The position numbers and the translations under genes were made by a program. Shown piece after piece: positions 1 to 7,487 of a stretch of DNA of 17,865 nucleotides. Positions within the stretch are counted from its first letter, which is position 1; every line of letters begins with the position of its first letter. The DNA comes from CBDUQP01 sp965369385 (lineage in GTDB: Bacteria > Planctomycetota > Phycisphaerae > SM23-33), in assembly GCA_965369385.1 (NCBI GenBank), contig CBDUQP010000075.1, forward strand, positions 1 through 17,865, written 5' to 3'. The notes beneath the pieces are model-generated. The model searched no databases and was not told where the DNA came from. It saw nothing but the letters and a program-made list of their open reading frames with translations.

Positions 1-185
1 CCGCAGGTGAGTGAGCCTATTTGAAATCCGTCTGGCAGGCAGTCGTTCGGCGTTGTTGTTTCACCTGCTCGTTTCCGGCGTCGAAGATCCCGATGCACAT
101 CGGGGCTCACTTGCTCTGTGTTCGAGATTTCTTTCACACCAGAAAGAAATCTCGAACACGCCGCGAACCTATCTTGCCCAAACCA
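1..185. other. Non-coding upstream stretch with two hairpins
   Basis: I see no convincing gene here. The short open frames overlap one another and have no ribosome binding site or family resemblance. The stretch holds a small perfect hairpin at 89-104 (CCCGAT, loop GCAC, ATCGGG) and a much longer inverted repeat at 118-159, listed separately. They may be the end of a gene lying before the window, or repeat elements; neither is followed by a clear T-run. Confidence 0.5.
118..159. repeat. Perfect 18-bp inverted repeat
   Basis: Bases 118-135 (GTGTTCGAGATTTCTTTC) are exactly the reverse complement of 142-159, with a six-base loop (136-141). The stem has no mismatch. No T-run follows on either strand, so it is not a textbook intrinsic terminator. 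It sits about 27 bases before the proposed -35 box of thiC. It could be a dispersed palindromic repeat, a terminator of an upstream gene, or a protein-binding site. Confidence 0.75.
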
Positions 186-214
186 TTGTTTCGTCCACCG
201 GTGTCTGCTATCAT
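186..214 (+). promoter_or_regulatory. Likely thiC promoter (-35/-10)
   Basis: TTGTTT (186-191) and TATCAT (209-214) are separated by 17 bases and fit a housekeeping sigma-70-type promoter. The predicted transcript start, about seven bases beyond the -10 box, falls at about 221. That is where the P1 stem of the TPP riboswitch begins, and this agreement is the main support. Confidence 0.55.
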
Positions 215-220
215 TCGGTT

Positions 221-335
221 GTTCGCTAGGGGCGTTCCCGGCAGGTAGCAGGGAACTGAGACGACCCTTTGAACCTGATCAACGAATCTTCCTTTACTAT
301 CCCGGAAGGTGAGTTGCGTAGGGAAGTGGACGAAC
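221..335 (+). promoter_or_regulatory. TPP riboswitch (THI element) of thiC
   Basis: The conserved THI core is present: CTGAGA at 256-261, then ACCCTTTGAACCTGATC ending at 280, then GCGTAGGGAAGTGG at 316-329. P1 can form from GTTCG (221-225) and CGAAC (331-335). P3 forms from GTTCCC (234-239) and GGGAAC (251-256). The arm between GATC and GCGTAGGG is longer than the usual short UAAU-loop form: about 35 bases, closed by AAC/GTT and then ATCTTCC/GGAAGGT. TPP binding is expected to lower expression of the downstream thiamine gene. The position directly before thiC agrees with this. Confidence 0.93.
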
Positions 336-364
336 GACAATGCGTATTTTGTCGGTTCGGCCAC
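326..364 (+). promoter_or_regulatory. Predicted antiterminator of the TPP riboswitch
   Basis: Bases 326-340 pair with 349-364 in a stem of 14 base pairs with one A-G mismatch and one bulged G. The 5' arm contains the 3' strand of P1 (331-335) and the end of the conserved GGGAAGTGG. The 3' arm contains the whole 5' arm of the terminator (359-364). P1 and terminator (TPP bound) therefore exclude this hairpin (TPP absent). This is inferred from base pairing only. Confidence 0.7.
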
Positions 365-380
365 CTTCGTGTGGTCTTTT
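359..380 (+). terminator. Intrinsic terminator controlled by TPP riboswitch
   Basis: GGCCAC (359-364) pairs with GTGGTC (371-376) across a six-base loop containing TTCG, and four T residues (377-380) follow at once. It lies between the riboswitch and the thiC start. The stem is short (six pairs, one G-U), as expected for a regulated attenuator rather than a full stop signal. Confidence 0.7.
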
Positions 381-430
381 ATATGCGCTGATTTTGCCGC
401 GCAAGTGCTTTGAAAAGCAAGAGTAATAAG

Positions 431-1747
431 ATGAATACCCAATATGAACAAGCCAGGGCGGGTGTTGTTACCCCGCAGATGCAACGAGTAGCCCAGCGCG
501 AAAATATCAGCGCCGAGATTGTTCGCAGCGAGGTTGCGGCCGGGCGATTGGTGATACCCGCCAACCGCGTTCACCTGAATCCTGCGGATTCGGATGCGGC
601 CAAGCTTGATCCATGTGGAATTGGCAGGGCGCTCACTACCAAGATAAACGCCAATATCGGCGCATCGCCGCTGAGTTCCTGCAAAGATGAGGAACTCCAG
701 AAACTCGAATGGGCGGTGCGATATGGTGCCGATGCCGTGATGGACCTGTCTACCGGTGGCGGCGATCTGGACGAGATTCGAAAGCACCTTATTGCCAACT
801 CAACCGTTCCGATCGGAACCGTTCCGCTTTATTCGATGATCGTCGACAAACCCATCGAGGAACTCACGCACGAGAAGATTCTTGAAACGATCCGCATCCA
901 GGCCGCCCAGGGCGTTGACTTTTTCACGATTCACGCCGGGCTGCTTCGAAGCCATCTGCCCGCCGCCTACAAACGCAAGATGGGTATAGTCTCACGCGGC
1001 GGAAGCCTGATGGCCAAGTGGATGACCCATCACAATCGCGAAAACCCGATGTATGAGCTGTTTGACGAAATCAGCGCCATAATGCGAGAGTATGACGTGA
1101 GCTACTCGCTTGGCGACGGACTGAGGCCCGGCTGTCTTGCCGACAGCTCTGACGAGGCACAGTTCGCTGAACTCGATTCGCTGGGCGAGTTGGTAATGCG
1201 TGCTCGCGACCAGGGCGTGCAGACCATGGTAGAAGGCCCCGGACATGTTCCGTTCAACGAGATTGAAATGAACATGAAACGCCAGGAAGAGATTTGCGAT
1301 GGCGCTCCGTTCTATGTGCTAGGTCCTATCGTGACGGACGTATTTCCCGGATATGACCACATTACATCTACAATTGGCGCGACCGCTGCGGCGTATCACG
1401 GGGCGAGTTTCCTGTGCTACGTGACGCCCACCGAGCACCTTTCGCTGCCTCGCCCGGAAGATGTCAAAGCCGGATGCATTGCCTATAAGATTGCCGCCCA
1501 CTCTGCCGACGTTGCCCGGAACTTGCCCGGCGCGAGAGATTGGGATGATCGCATGGCCGATGCCCGCGCGAAGATGGATTGGCATGGTCAGTTTGAGCTG
1601 GCGTTCGATTCCGAAACCGCCAACGAGATTCGCCGGCGAGATGTGGACACCGAAGCCAACTATTGCAGTATGTGCGGAAAAGACTGGTGTGCAGTTCGCA
1701 TCAGCAAGGAACTAAAAGAAGCCGCCCAAGCCGCCCAAGCCTCCTAG
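431..1747 (+). CDS. thiC: Phosphomethylpyrimidine synthase ThiC
   Basis: ThiC converts aminoimidazole ribotide to hydroxymethylpyrimidine phosphate in cytoplasmic thiamine synthesis. It is a non-canonical radical-SAM enzyme. The 438-residue product has the family blocks SLGDGLRPG and EGPGHVP. Its C-terminal cluster motif is CxxCxxxxC (CSMCGKDWC, Cys 412, 415 and 420) for the [4Fe-4S] cluster. The length matches the short ThiC form that lacks the long N-terminal extension. I chose ATG 431 because AAGAG lies seven bases before it. A TTG at 410 would add seven residues but has no ribosome binding site. The gene stands alone; the next gene on this strand is over 300 bases away. The upstream TPP riboswitch and terminator show feedback control by thiamine pyrophosphate. 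Identification is secure. Confidence 0.97.
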   Translation: MNTQYEQARAGVVTPQMQRVAQRENISAEIVRSEVAAGRLVIPANRVHLNPADSDAAKLDPCGIGRALTTKINANIGASPLSSCKDEELQKLEWAVRYGADAVMDLSTGGGDLDEIRKHLIANSTVPIGTVPLYSMIVDKPIEELTHEKILETIRIQAAQGVDFFTIHAGLLRSHLPAAYKRKMGIVSRGGSLMAKWMTHHNRENPMYELFDEISAIMREYDVSYSLGDGLRPGCLADSSDEAQFAELDSLGELVMRARDQGVQTMVEGPGHVPFNEIEMNMKRQEEICDGAPFYVLGPIVTDVFPGYDHITSTIGATAAAYHGASFLCYVTPTEHLSLPRPEDVKAGCIAYKIAAHSADVARNLPGARDWDDRMADARAKMDWHGQFELAFDSETANEIRRRDVDTEANYCSMCGKDWCAVRISKELKEAAQAAQAS

Positions 1748-2078
1748 CGTCCTGCGTACGTGCGGGTTGCGCCAGCAATAGTGTCTCATAGACGGGTCTT
1801 TCGCCAGACGCGGTCTTCTGCAGCGAACGAGCGCTGCGGTTTGGGGCTCTTTCGCAACTGTGCGAATGGACCATTTGCGTTCTCTGCAACATTATTCACC
1901 GGGCAAATCCTTTGGAACAAATGCGATATCTGCCTCGAAAAGGTTTTCACTTCTTCTCAAGTGGCTCTCTGCATTGCCGATATTGAAGATGCGAGCCTGT
2001 GTTAGAGTGAGGCTCGGTATAGTAGATTAATGATCTGTATACCCCGCTATTATGACCAGTTAGTGGAAGGACGCTGAC
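1748..2078. other. thiC-CBS intergenic region
   Basis: This 331-base stretch has no credible gene; one 81-codon frame (1760-2005) lacks a ribosome binding site and resembles nothing. A hairpin GCAGCG (1820-1825) / CGCTGC (1832-1837) follows thiC but has only a weak T stretch after it, so it is at best a poor terminator. Near the CBS gene, TATAGT (2018-2023) and TATTAT (2048-2053) are possible -10 boxes, but neither has a good -35 partner. A clear ribosome binding site, GGAAGGA (2065-2071), precedes the next gene. Confidence 0.5.
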
Positions 2079-2510
2079 ATGATTACTGTTGAAGAGATTC
2101 TGATGCTTAAGGGACCGGACGTTATTATTGCCAGTTCTGGTGACACCGTGCAGGACGCTGCCAAGCTTATGGGGCAGGCCAACGTGGGATCGGTTATCAT
2201 CAAAGATGGTGGCCAGGTGACTGGTATCTTTACCGAACGCGATCTTCTCAAAAGAGTAGTCAGCAAAGCCATGGATACCAGCAAGGTTAAGCTCGGCGAG
2301 GTGATGTCTTCACCGGTGAGAAGCTGCAATCTGTCTCACACCGTGTTTGATTGCATCGGCATGCTTACCGATGAGCATATTCGTCATTTGGCTGTTATCG
2401 AAGACGGCGCTCTCGTTGGTGTAATTGGCCTGCGTGACGTGATGAGTGCCCAGCTTCGTGCCGGTATCGAACGCATCCATGAACTGGAAGAACGAACACT
2501 TCAGAGCTAG
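2079..2510 (+). CDS. Two-CBS-domain protein
   Basis: This 143-residue protein is almost entirely a Bateman module. The first CBS domain covers about residues 7-60 (ending GQVTGIFTERDLLKRV). The second covers about 74-130 (SPVRSCNLSHTVFDCIGMLTDEHIRHLAVIEDGALVG is its core region). CBS pairs usually bind adenosine nucleotides or SAM and act as regulatory sensors. With no catalytic domain attached, this protein must act on a partner or serve as a free-standing sensor. The start ATG has GGAAGGA seven bases upstream. The C-terminus ends in a short charged helix (IERIHELEERTL). It is monocistronic, since the following gene is convergent. No target can be named from context. Confidence 0.9.
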   Translation: MITVEEILMLKGPDVIIASSGDTVQDAAKLMGQANVGSVIIKDGGQVTGIFTERDLLKRVVSKAMDTSKVKLGEVMSSPVRSCNLSHTVFDCIGMLTDEHIRHLAVIEDGALVGVIGLRDVMSAQLRAGIERIHELEERTLQS

Positions 2511-2530
2511 TACTTTGTAACGGAGACTCT

Positions 2531-2595
2531 GACTTGTCGCGACGACTTGTGACGAGGACTTGTGACGACGACTTGTGACGACGACTTGTGACGAC
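2531..2595. repeat. Five 13-nt tandem repeats
   Basis: The unit GACTTGTGACGAC occurs five times head to tail: 2531-2543, 2544-2556, 2557-2569, 2570-2582 and 2583-2595. The last three copies are identical. The second differs at its last base, and the first has CGC in place of GAC in its middle. It starts 20 bases after the CBS stop codon. Confidence 0.92.
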
Positions 2596-2598
2596 GAA

Positions 2599-2712
2599 GC
2601 CATAGGCGAAGCCGCAAGCCATAGGCGAAGCCGCAAGCCATAGGCGAAGCCGCAAGCTATAAGCGAAGCCGCAAGCCATAGGCGAAGCCGCAAGCCATAG
2701 GCGAAGCCGCAA
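2599..2712. repeat. Six 19-nt tandem repeats
   Basis: The unit GCCATAGGCGAAGCCGCAA occurs six times without spacers (2599-2617 through 2694-2712). Five copies are identical. The fourth (2656-2674) has two transitions (GCTATAAG in place of GCCATAGG). Each unit contains GGC-GAA-GCC, which can fold into a tiny hairpin. The period is not a multiple of three, so selection as a coding repeat is unlikely. It follows the 13-nt array after three bases. Confidence 0.93.
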
Positions 2713-2764
2713 GCTCGCAGAGCGAAGGCGGGTCGGTTTGTAGTACTCGCAGCTCCCGATATAC

Positions 2765-2786
2765 ACCTGCCTGCCGGCAGGCAGGT
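2765..2786. repeat. 22-bp perfect palindrome
   Basis: ACCTGCCTGCC (2765-2775) is followed at once by its exact reverse complement GGCAGGCAGGT (2776-2786). The half-site contains a doubled CTGC. Palindromes of this CTGCCGGCAG type occur as dispersed repeats in some environmental bacterial genomes, which I recall rather than can check. A protein-binding site is another possibility. Confidence 0.8.
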
Positions 2787-2859
2787 CGGGACTGGCAGGT
2801 TGCCATCTGATATTCTTGGCGGGACAGAGTACTGGCATTCTGTTGCGGTTCTGATAATT

Positions 2860-2909
2860 GCACAGTGCGACACGCTCGTTAGTTCAAGCCTATCGCACTG
2901 TGCTGTTTT
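2860..2909 (+). terminator. Terminator-like hairpin between convergent genes
   Basis: GCACAGTGCGA (2860-2870) and TCGCACTGTGC (2893-2903) form a perfect 11-bp stem with a 22-base loop, followed on the plus strand by TGTTTT. It lies six bases beyond the end of the TPR gene, so it may stop transcription from either side. The long loop makes it less typical. Confidence 0.5.
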
Positions 2910-2915
2910 GCGCGC

Positions 2916-5900
2916 TCACTTGAATGCATCAATGGCAGCCAGGCGTTTCTTTGCCAATTCCGCGGGCGATGATCCGCGATACTTGGTGACACACGTGCTG
3001 TACTGCTGCCTGGCGGTGTCCAGCTTTCTGGCTGATTCGAAAGACCTGCCCGCTTCATATAACGCTTGTGCGCAGAGTGCAGGATAGGCATAAACGATAT
3101 CCACCTTCACCAGTTCTCGCCCGGCGGCCAGGTAGTCGCCTTGCGCGTGATAGGTCCTGCCTATCTGCAACAAGGCGCGGGCCGCTGTGGGGCCTGTATG
3201 GGAATCGGCGAGTTCCTGGTAATATTTTCGAGCCTCGGAATACTTCTGCATGTTCTCGAAGGCCCATCCGATACCGTATTTCGCAAGGTACATCAGCTTG
3301 CTCTTGGGGTATTTGTTCACGAACCGATTGTACGTGGCCAGCGACTTGTCAAAGTTTCCGCTCGCTGCCTGCGCTTCGGCGAGCTTGAGCATTGTCCCCT
3401 CGACCAGCGCGTCGGTGGCAAATTGCTCCATTAGTGTGGTGTACTGCGATATGGCCCGGTCAAACTTGCCTACGGCGACAAATGCTTCCCCCGCTTCGTA
3501 TATCGCAGACGGGGTGTATTCGCTCTTGGGATACCTTTTAGCAAACTCCACGAATACTGCCGCCGCCTCGGCGTATTGTCCGTCTTTCGACAACGAGAAG
3601 CCCAAGCGGTATGTTGCAGTCAGCCGCAATGAATCCTCAGTCGCTTTGTCTGCTAGAACGGTCTTGAGCAGCTTCGTGGATTCGCGGTATTCCTTCTGAT
3701 CGTATAGGAGTTCCGCCAGTTCCAAACGCGCCGCCGAAGCTATCGGATCTTTTGGGAATTCCCTCAGCAGAGCCTGGTATGTTCTTACTGCGCCTTCCAT
3801 GTTGCCCTTGTCTCGCCTCAGCCACGCCAACTGGTATTGCACCGATGCGGTTCTCGTGTCACCTTTGGATGCCATCTTCGCCAGTTCGTCTATCGCCTCG
3901 CGAGTCTTCCCCAGCTTCTTGTAACATTCGGCAATCAGGGTTCTGGCTTCTATTAATCTGGCGTCGTCGGCGGGGCGTTTTACATACTCCTGAAGCAGGG
4001 CCAATGCCTTCTCGACATCTCCGGCCAGGTTGGTGGACACGGCCTCATAGTACATAGCATCGTCAAGCAGAATATCCTTGGGCCAGCGAGTGTAGACAGC
4101 GTGGAACTTTGTCGCTGCCGCCCGATAATCCCCCGCTTTGTAGTCCAACCACGCCAACATATAAATGGAAGACAAAAGCAACTTGGTCGGGGCTTTGGAC
4201 TTGGCGACCAGTTCCAGCGTTTTGCGGGCCTGGGCGGGCTTGTTGGTGTCATACGCATGGCGGCCAAACTCAAATGCTGCACGCTGCGCCCACGTAGTTT
4301 TCAGCTCCTTGGCGTCTTCGAACAGTTTGTGGAAGTTGGCGGCGGCTTTGTCGTCCTGCTTGTTGCCTTTCTGGGCAATCGCGAGCTTGTAGGTGGCCTG
4401 ATCGCGATTGCGTTTGGTAACCGCCACATACCTGGACAGCGCCTCTGTTGCGGGGGCATACGCCTTTCTCTGGAGATGGACATCCCCCAGCAGGAGCAGG
4501 CCCTCACGCAGGTGCTCGTTGTCGTCTATGCTGCGGTTGGCTGCCAGTTTTGTCAGCCTGCTGGCGGCATCGTTAAATCGCCCGGTGTAATACGCGCACT
4601 GGCCCCACCTTAACCATTTTCCCATATCGTCGGGATTGACCTTCACAAGCCTGCCGAACTCCTTGTCTGCTTCCTTGTATTCCTTCAGGAGGAACAGGTT
4701 CTCGGCGAATAGCTCCCGTGCGGTTTGCGTCATTTCACCATTGGGCATCGCCAGCAGTCTCTTGCACACCTGCGCACTTTCCAAATACCGGCGCCGCTGG
4801 GCTATCTGGTTCAGGCACCATGCCTGACGATACATCGCATGATGGATCAGGTTGCTCTTTGGATAATCCTTCTGGAACTCGGCGAATTGCTCAGCCGCTG
4901 TCAGGAACTGCTTCATCTCCAGCATGCATGACGCCATATCGAAGCGGATCTGATCGATATTGTCGGGCGCGGTTTTGAGTTTCGATAATCTCCGCAGGAC
5001 ACTGATGGCGGACTTGTATTCCTTTCGGGCGATATGGCACTGCGCTAACCAGTAGTCAGCCGTAGGCGCGTTCAATGCATCCTTGTCGGCGACTGCCCGG
5101 AATGTTTTCATCGCCGGCACCAATGCGTTGCCCGCATACTGCGACAGGCCCTTCTGGAGCAGCGACACATTCGCATACTCGCTTGTGGGGTAGTCGGTAA
5201 CTACTTTGTCGAGAGCCGTGCTCGCTTCTCCGTACAATCCGCTGCGATAGTAGACCACGCCCAGGCTGTAAAGGGCCTCGGCTTTCCGTTTCTTCTCGGC
5301 CTTGCCAAGGGCATCCTTATACTGTCGTATTGCATGGTCGTACTTGCCCGTCAGCTCGTAGCACTGGCCGATCATGAAGACCGCGTCAAATTGTCTGGGG
5401 TACTGTGGATATTTGGCCAGCAAGGCGGTAAGCGTCTCGATGGTTTCGGTATACTTGCCCACGGCCTTCTGGCAGAGCGACATGAAGTACATCGCGTCGT
5501 CGAGCCGTTCGCTTTTTGGATGATTCTTCGTGAAGTCCGAAAACGCCGCCATCGCTCTGTCGATATCATTCAGCAGATACAACGTTTGAGCATAGTTCAG
5601 CAATGCCGCTTCCGTGTAGTCGCTCTTGGGGTACTTCGTAATAACTTCCTTGAAGCACTTGTTCGCCTTCACGTACTCCTTGGTTGTCATGTAGCAGTGT
5701 CCTACAATCGCAAGCGATTCGGCCCGACGCGCAAGCTTGTCGCTGGCCAGGGCCTTGTTGATATGCTCAATCGCCTCGATGTAACGCTCCATCTGGTAAT
5801 AGCATATCCCCAAACCGTGATGCGCCTCGTAAGCCCGGGCATGATCCGGAAAACGCAGGAGGAATGTGTGATACTCCGCCCGCGCCAGGGCCGGCATGTC

Positions 5901-6047
5901 GCGCTGCTGAAACCCGTCAGCCGCAGCCAGCAATTTGTCGGCAGAGATGTCGGCCGAGTTGTCCGCCGAGCTGTCCGCAGCGATAATCGCAGGTCCACCC
6001 AGCAATATGGCAACTATAACAACGCATGTAATTCGGTTGAGTGTCAT
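2916..6047 (-). CDS. Large exported tetratricopeptide-repeat protein
   Basis: The 1043-residue protein starts with a signal peptide: Arg5, then a hydrophobic run (about residues 8-22), then IIAAD, with probable cleavage near residue 23-24. There is no lipobox cysteine. A short Ser-Ala-Asp-rich linker follows (about 26-38), and the rest is TPR-type helical pairs. Typical endings such as KYPKSDYTEAA, YPTSEYANV and RYPKSEYTPSA recur throughout. These repeats, with YPKS turns, resemble the periplasmic BamD/YbgF (CpoB) style. No catalytic domain is visible. Proteins of this kind scaffold envelope or outer-membrane complexes, but the partner is unknown. GGGAG at 6056-6060 supports the ATG start. 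It lies 201 bases after hydF on the same strand and may or may not be co-transcribed. Confidence 0.88.
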   Translation of the reverse strand: MTLNRITCVVIVAILLGGPAIIAADSSADNSADISADKLLAAADGFQQRDMPALARAEYHTFLLRFPDHARAYEAHHGLGICYYQMERYIEAIEHINKALASDKLARRAESLAIVGHCYMTTKEYVKANKCFKEVITKYPKSDYTEAALLNYAQTLYLLNDIDRAMAAFSDFTKNHPKSERLDDAMYFMSLCQKAVGKYTETIETLTALLAKYPQYPRQFDAVFMIGQCYELTGKYDHAIRQYKDALGKAEKKRKAEALYSLGVVYYRSGLYGEASTALDKVVTDYPTSEYANVSLLQKGLSQYAGNALVPAMKTFRAVADKDALNAPTADYWLAQCHIARKEYKSAISVLRRLSKLKTAPDNIDQIRFDMASCMLEMKQFLTAAEQFAEFQKDYPKSNLIHHAMYRQAWCLNQIAQRRRYLESAQVCKRLLAMPNGEMTQTARELFAENLFLLKEYKEADKEFGRLVKVNPDDMGKWLRWGQCAYYTGRFNDAASRLTKLAANRSIDDNEHLREGLLLLGDVHLQRKAYAPATEALSRYVAVTKRNRDQATYKLAIAQKGNKQDDKAAANFHKLFEDAKELKTTWAQRAAFEFGRHAYDTNKPAQARKTLELVAKSKAPTKLLLSSIYMLAWLDYKAGDYRAAATKFHAVYTRWPKDILLDDAMYYEAVSTNLAGDVEKALALLQEYVKRPADDARLIEARTLIAECYKKLGKTREAIDELAKMASKGDTRTASVQYQLAWLRRDKGNMEGAVRTYQALLREFPKDPIASAARLELAELLYDQKEYRESTKLLKTVLADKATEDSLRLTATYRLGFSLSKDGQYAEAAAVFVEFAKRYPKSEYTPSAIYEAGEAFVAVGKFDRAISQYTTLMEQFATDALVEGTMLKLAEAQAASGNFDKSLATYNRFVNKYPKSKLMYLAKYGIGWAFENMQKYSEARKYYQELADSHTGPTAARALLQIGRTYHAQGDYLAAGRELVKVDIVYAYPALCAQALYEAGRSFESARKLDTARQQYSTCVTKYRGSSPAELAKKRLAAIDAFK

Positions 6048-6248
6048 TCCGTTTACTCCCGAGAAAACGCCCTGTGAAATCGTTGATCAGATATGTGTAA
6101 CATTATCGCGATCTGCCGCCGCACCGGCCGCACCGACCGCGTTGTACACGCCCACACGTGCCCTTGACCCAATGCCCGTATTATTGCCGAACACGATCAA
6201 AAATGAAATGTAATTGTCCTTTCGGATAATCATGTCGCAGCGATCATG

Positions 6249-7478
6249 CTATTGGCCGGGATTTGCTTCCGTTGCTGATGGGAATGGTGCCAATGCTCGT
6301 TCGAATATCCCCAGCGAGTACGCTATGGCGACCCCGTAGTTGGTGATCGGTACGCTGGCGTTGCGGCACTGGAGGATTCGAGTCAGCATTTCCCGCCTGT
6401 TCCACATGCATCCGCCGCAGTGTATTACCAGCTTGTATGACGACAGATCTGCCGGGAAGTCATGCCCTTGCACAGACTCCACTTCCAGCTTGCCGCCGAC
6501 ATACTGCTGCAACCAACGTGGAATCTTTACTCGCCCGATGTCGTCGCCGATGGGATGATGGCTGCACGATTCGGCTATCAATATGCGATCATTTGGTTGC
6601 AAATTGTCAATTGCCCGCGCGCCGCGAACGAACTCACGCAGGTCGCCTTTAAATCTCGCGAACAGGATCGAGAACGATGTCATTGGTATTTCATTTGGCG
6701 TATCGCCTGCAACTTTGAGAAATGCCTGCGAATCGGTAATAACAATCGCCGGCGGACGCTTCAGCCGGTCAAGCGCGTCTCGAAGTTCGCGTTCTTTCAC
6801 GATCATGCAATATCCGTCGCTATCCAGCACGTCGCGAATCGATTGCACCTGGGGTAATATCAGACGCCCCTTGGGAGCTTCGAGGTCTATCGGCACAACC
6901 AGCATCGCAAGTTCACCTGCGGGAACCAGGTCGCCAAGGATAGACGGCGCGTTGATGAACTCTTCTGGCGCGTTGTTTATCAGCGCTTCGCGCAGCTCGC
7001 TGACACCTTCGCCCTTGACCGCTACCGAGTGAACTACGCTTACCTTGTTAGCTGTTAGCCTATCTAAAACACCGGCAGGGGGTTTTGCGATATCGCCCTT
7101 GTTGAACACCACAATCACGGGCACATGGCGTTGCTGAAGTTTATCGAGAATTGTGTCTTCAAAGTTGCCCCAGTCACCGGCGTCTACCACAATCACGCCT
7201 ACGTCGGTGCGGTCGAATACCTGGTGGGTCTTCTGCACGCGCATCTCGCCCAATGCGCCAACGTCATCTATACCGGCGGTGTCGATGAAAAGCACCGGTC
7301 CGATCGGTAGCAGTTCCATGGGCTTTTCGACCGGGTCGGTGGTGGTGCCCGCCACGTCGGATACGATAGACACGCTCTGGCGAGTCATTGCATTCAGCAG
7401 CGAACTCTTGCCGACATTACGCCTGCCGAACAGGCCTATATGGAGGCGAAAACCCTTGGGCGTTTTTTGCATATTCAT
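6249..7478 (-). CDS. hydF: [FeFe]-hydrogenase maturation GTPase HydF
   Basis: HydF is the scaffold that receives the 2Fe precursor made with HydG and HydE and delivers it to apo-hydrogenase. The 409-residue product has the GTPase motifs G1 GRRNVGKS (18-25), G2 threonines (45-47), G3 DTAG (66-69) and G4 NKGD (126-129). The C-terminal cluster-binding ligands are CSH (Cys305, His307) and HCGGC (His353, Cys354, Cys357), matching the CxH-HCxxC signature of HydF. ATG 7478 lies nine bases after the aspA stop, with GGGATGG just upstream; ATG 7472 (Met3) has better spacing and is equally possible. It is the last gene of the hydE-hydG-aspA-hydF run. No clear terminator follows. Confidence 0.96.
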   Translation of the reverse strand: MNMQKTPKGFRLHIGLFGRRNVGKSSLLNAMTRQSVSIVSDVAGTTTDPVEKPMELLPIGPVLFIDTAGIDDVGALGEMRVQKTHQVFDRTDVGVIVVDAGDWGNFEDTILDKLQQRHVPVIVVFNKGDIAKPPAGVLDRLTANKVSVVHSVAVKGEGVSELREALINNAPEEFINAPSILGDLVPAGELAMLVVPIDLEAPKGRLILPQVQSIRDVLDSDGYCMIVKERELRDALDRLKRPPAIVITDSQAFLKVAGDTPNEIPMTSFSILFARFKGDLREFVRGARAIDNLQPNDRILIAESCSHHPIGDDIGRVKIPRWLQQYVGGKLEVESVQGHDFPADLSSYKLVIHCGGCMWNRREMLTRILQCRNASVPITNYGVAIAYSLGIFERALAPFPSATEANPGQ

Positions 7479-7487
7479 CCATCCCGG

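Larger units (their letters stand above)
2511..2915. other. Repeat-rich convergent intergenic region
   Basis: About 400 bases separate the 3' ends of the CBS gene and the TPR gene. They contain, in order, a 13-nt tandem array, a 19-nt tandem array, a 22-bp palindrome and a terminator-like hairpin. Open frames run through the repeats on the minus strand only because the units contain few stop codons. Their products are repetitive translations of the DNA repeat and I do not call them genes. Confidence 0.75.

Noticed and set aside
134..787. 217-codon minus-strand frame across the thiC leader and 5' end
   Set aside because: It runs antisense to the TPP riboswitch and to the conserved ThiC N-terminus; no homology-like features.
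2531..2712. CRISPR array
   Set aside because: The units are directly adjacent with no unique spacers, are shorter than CRISPR repeats, and no cas genes are present.
2310..2873. Minus-strand frames through the 13-nt and 19-nt repeats (up to 187 codons)
   Set aside because: They overlap the CBS gene antisense and translate the DNA repeat into several frames equally well; there is no ribosome binding site or known family.
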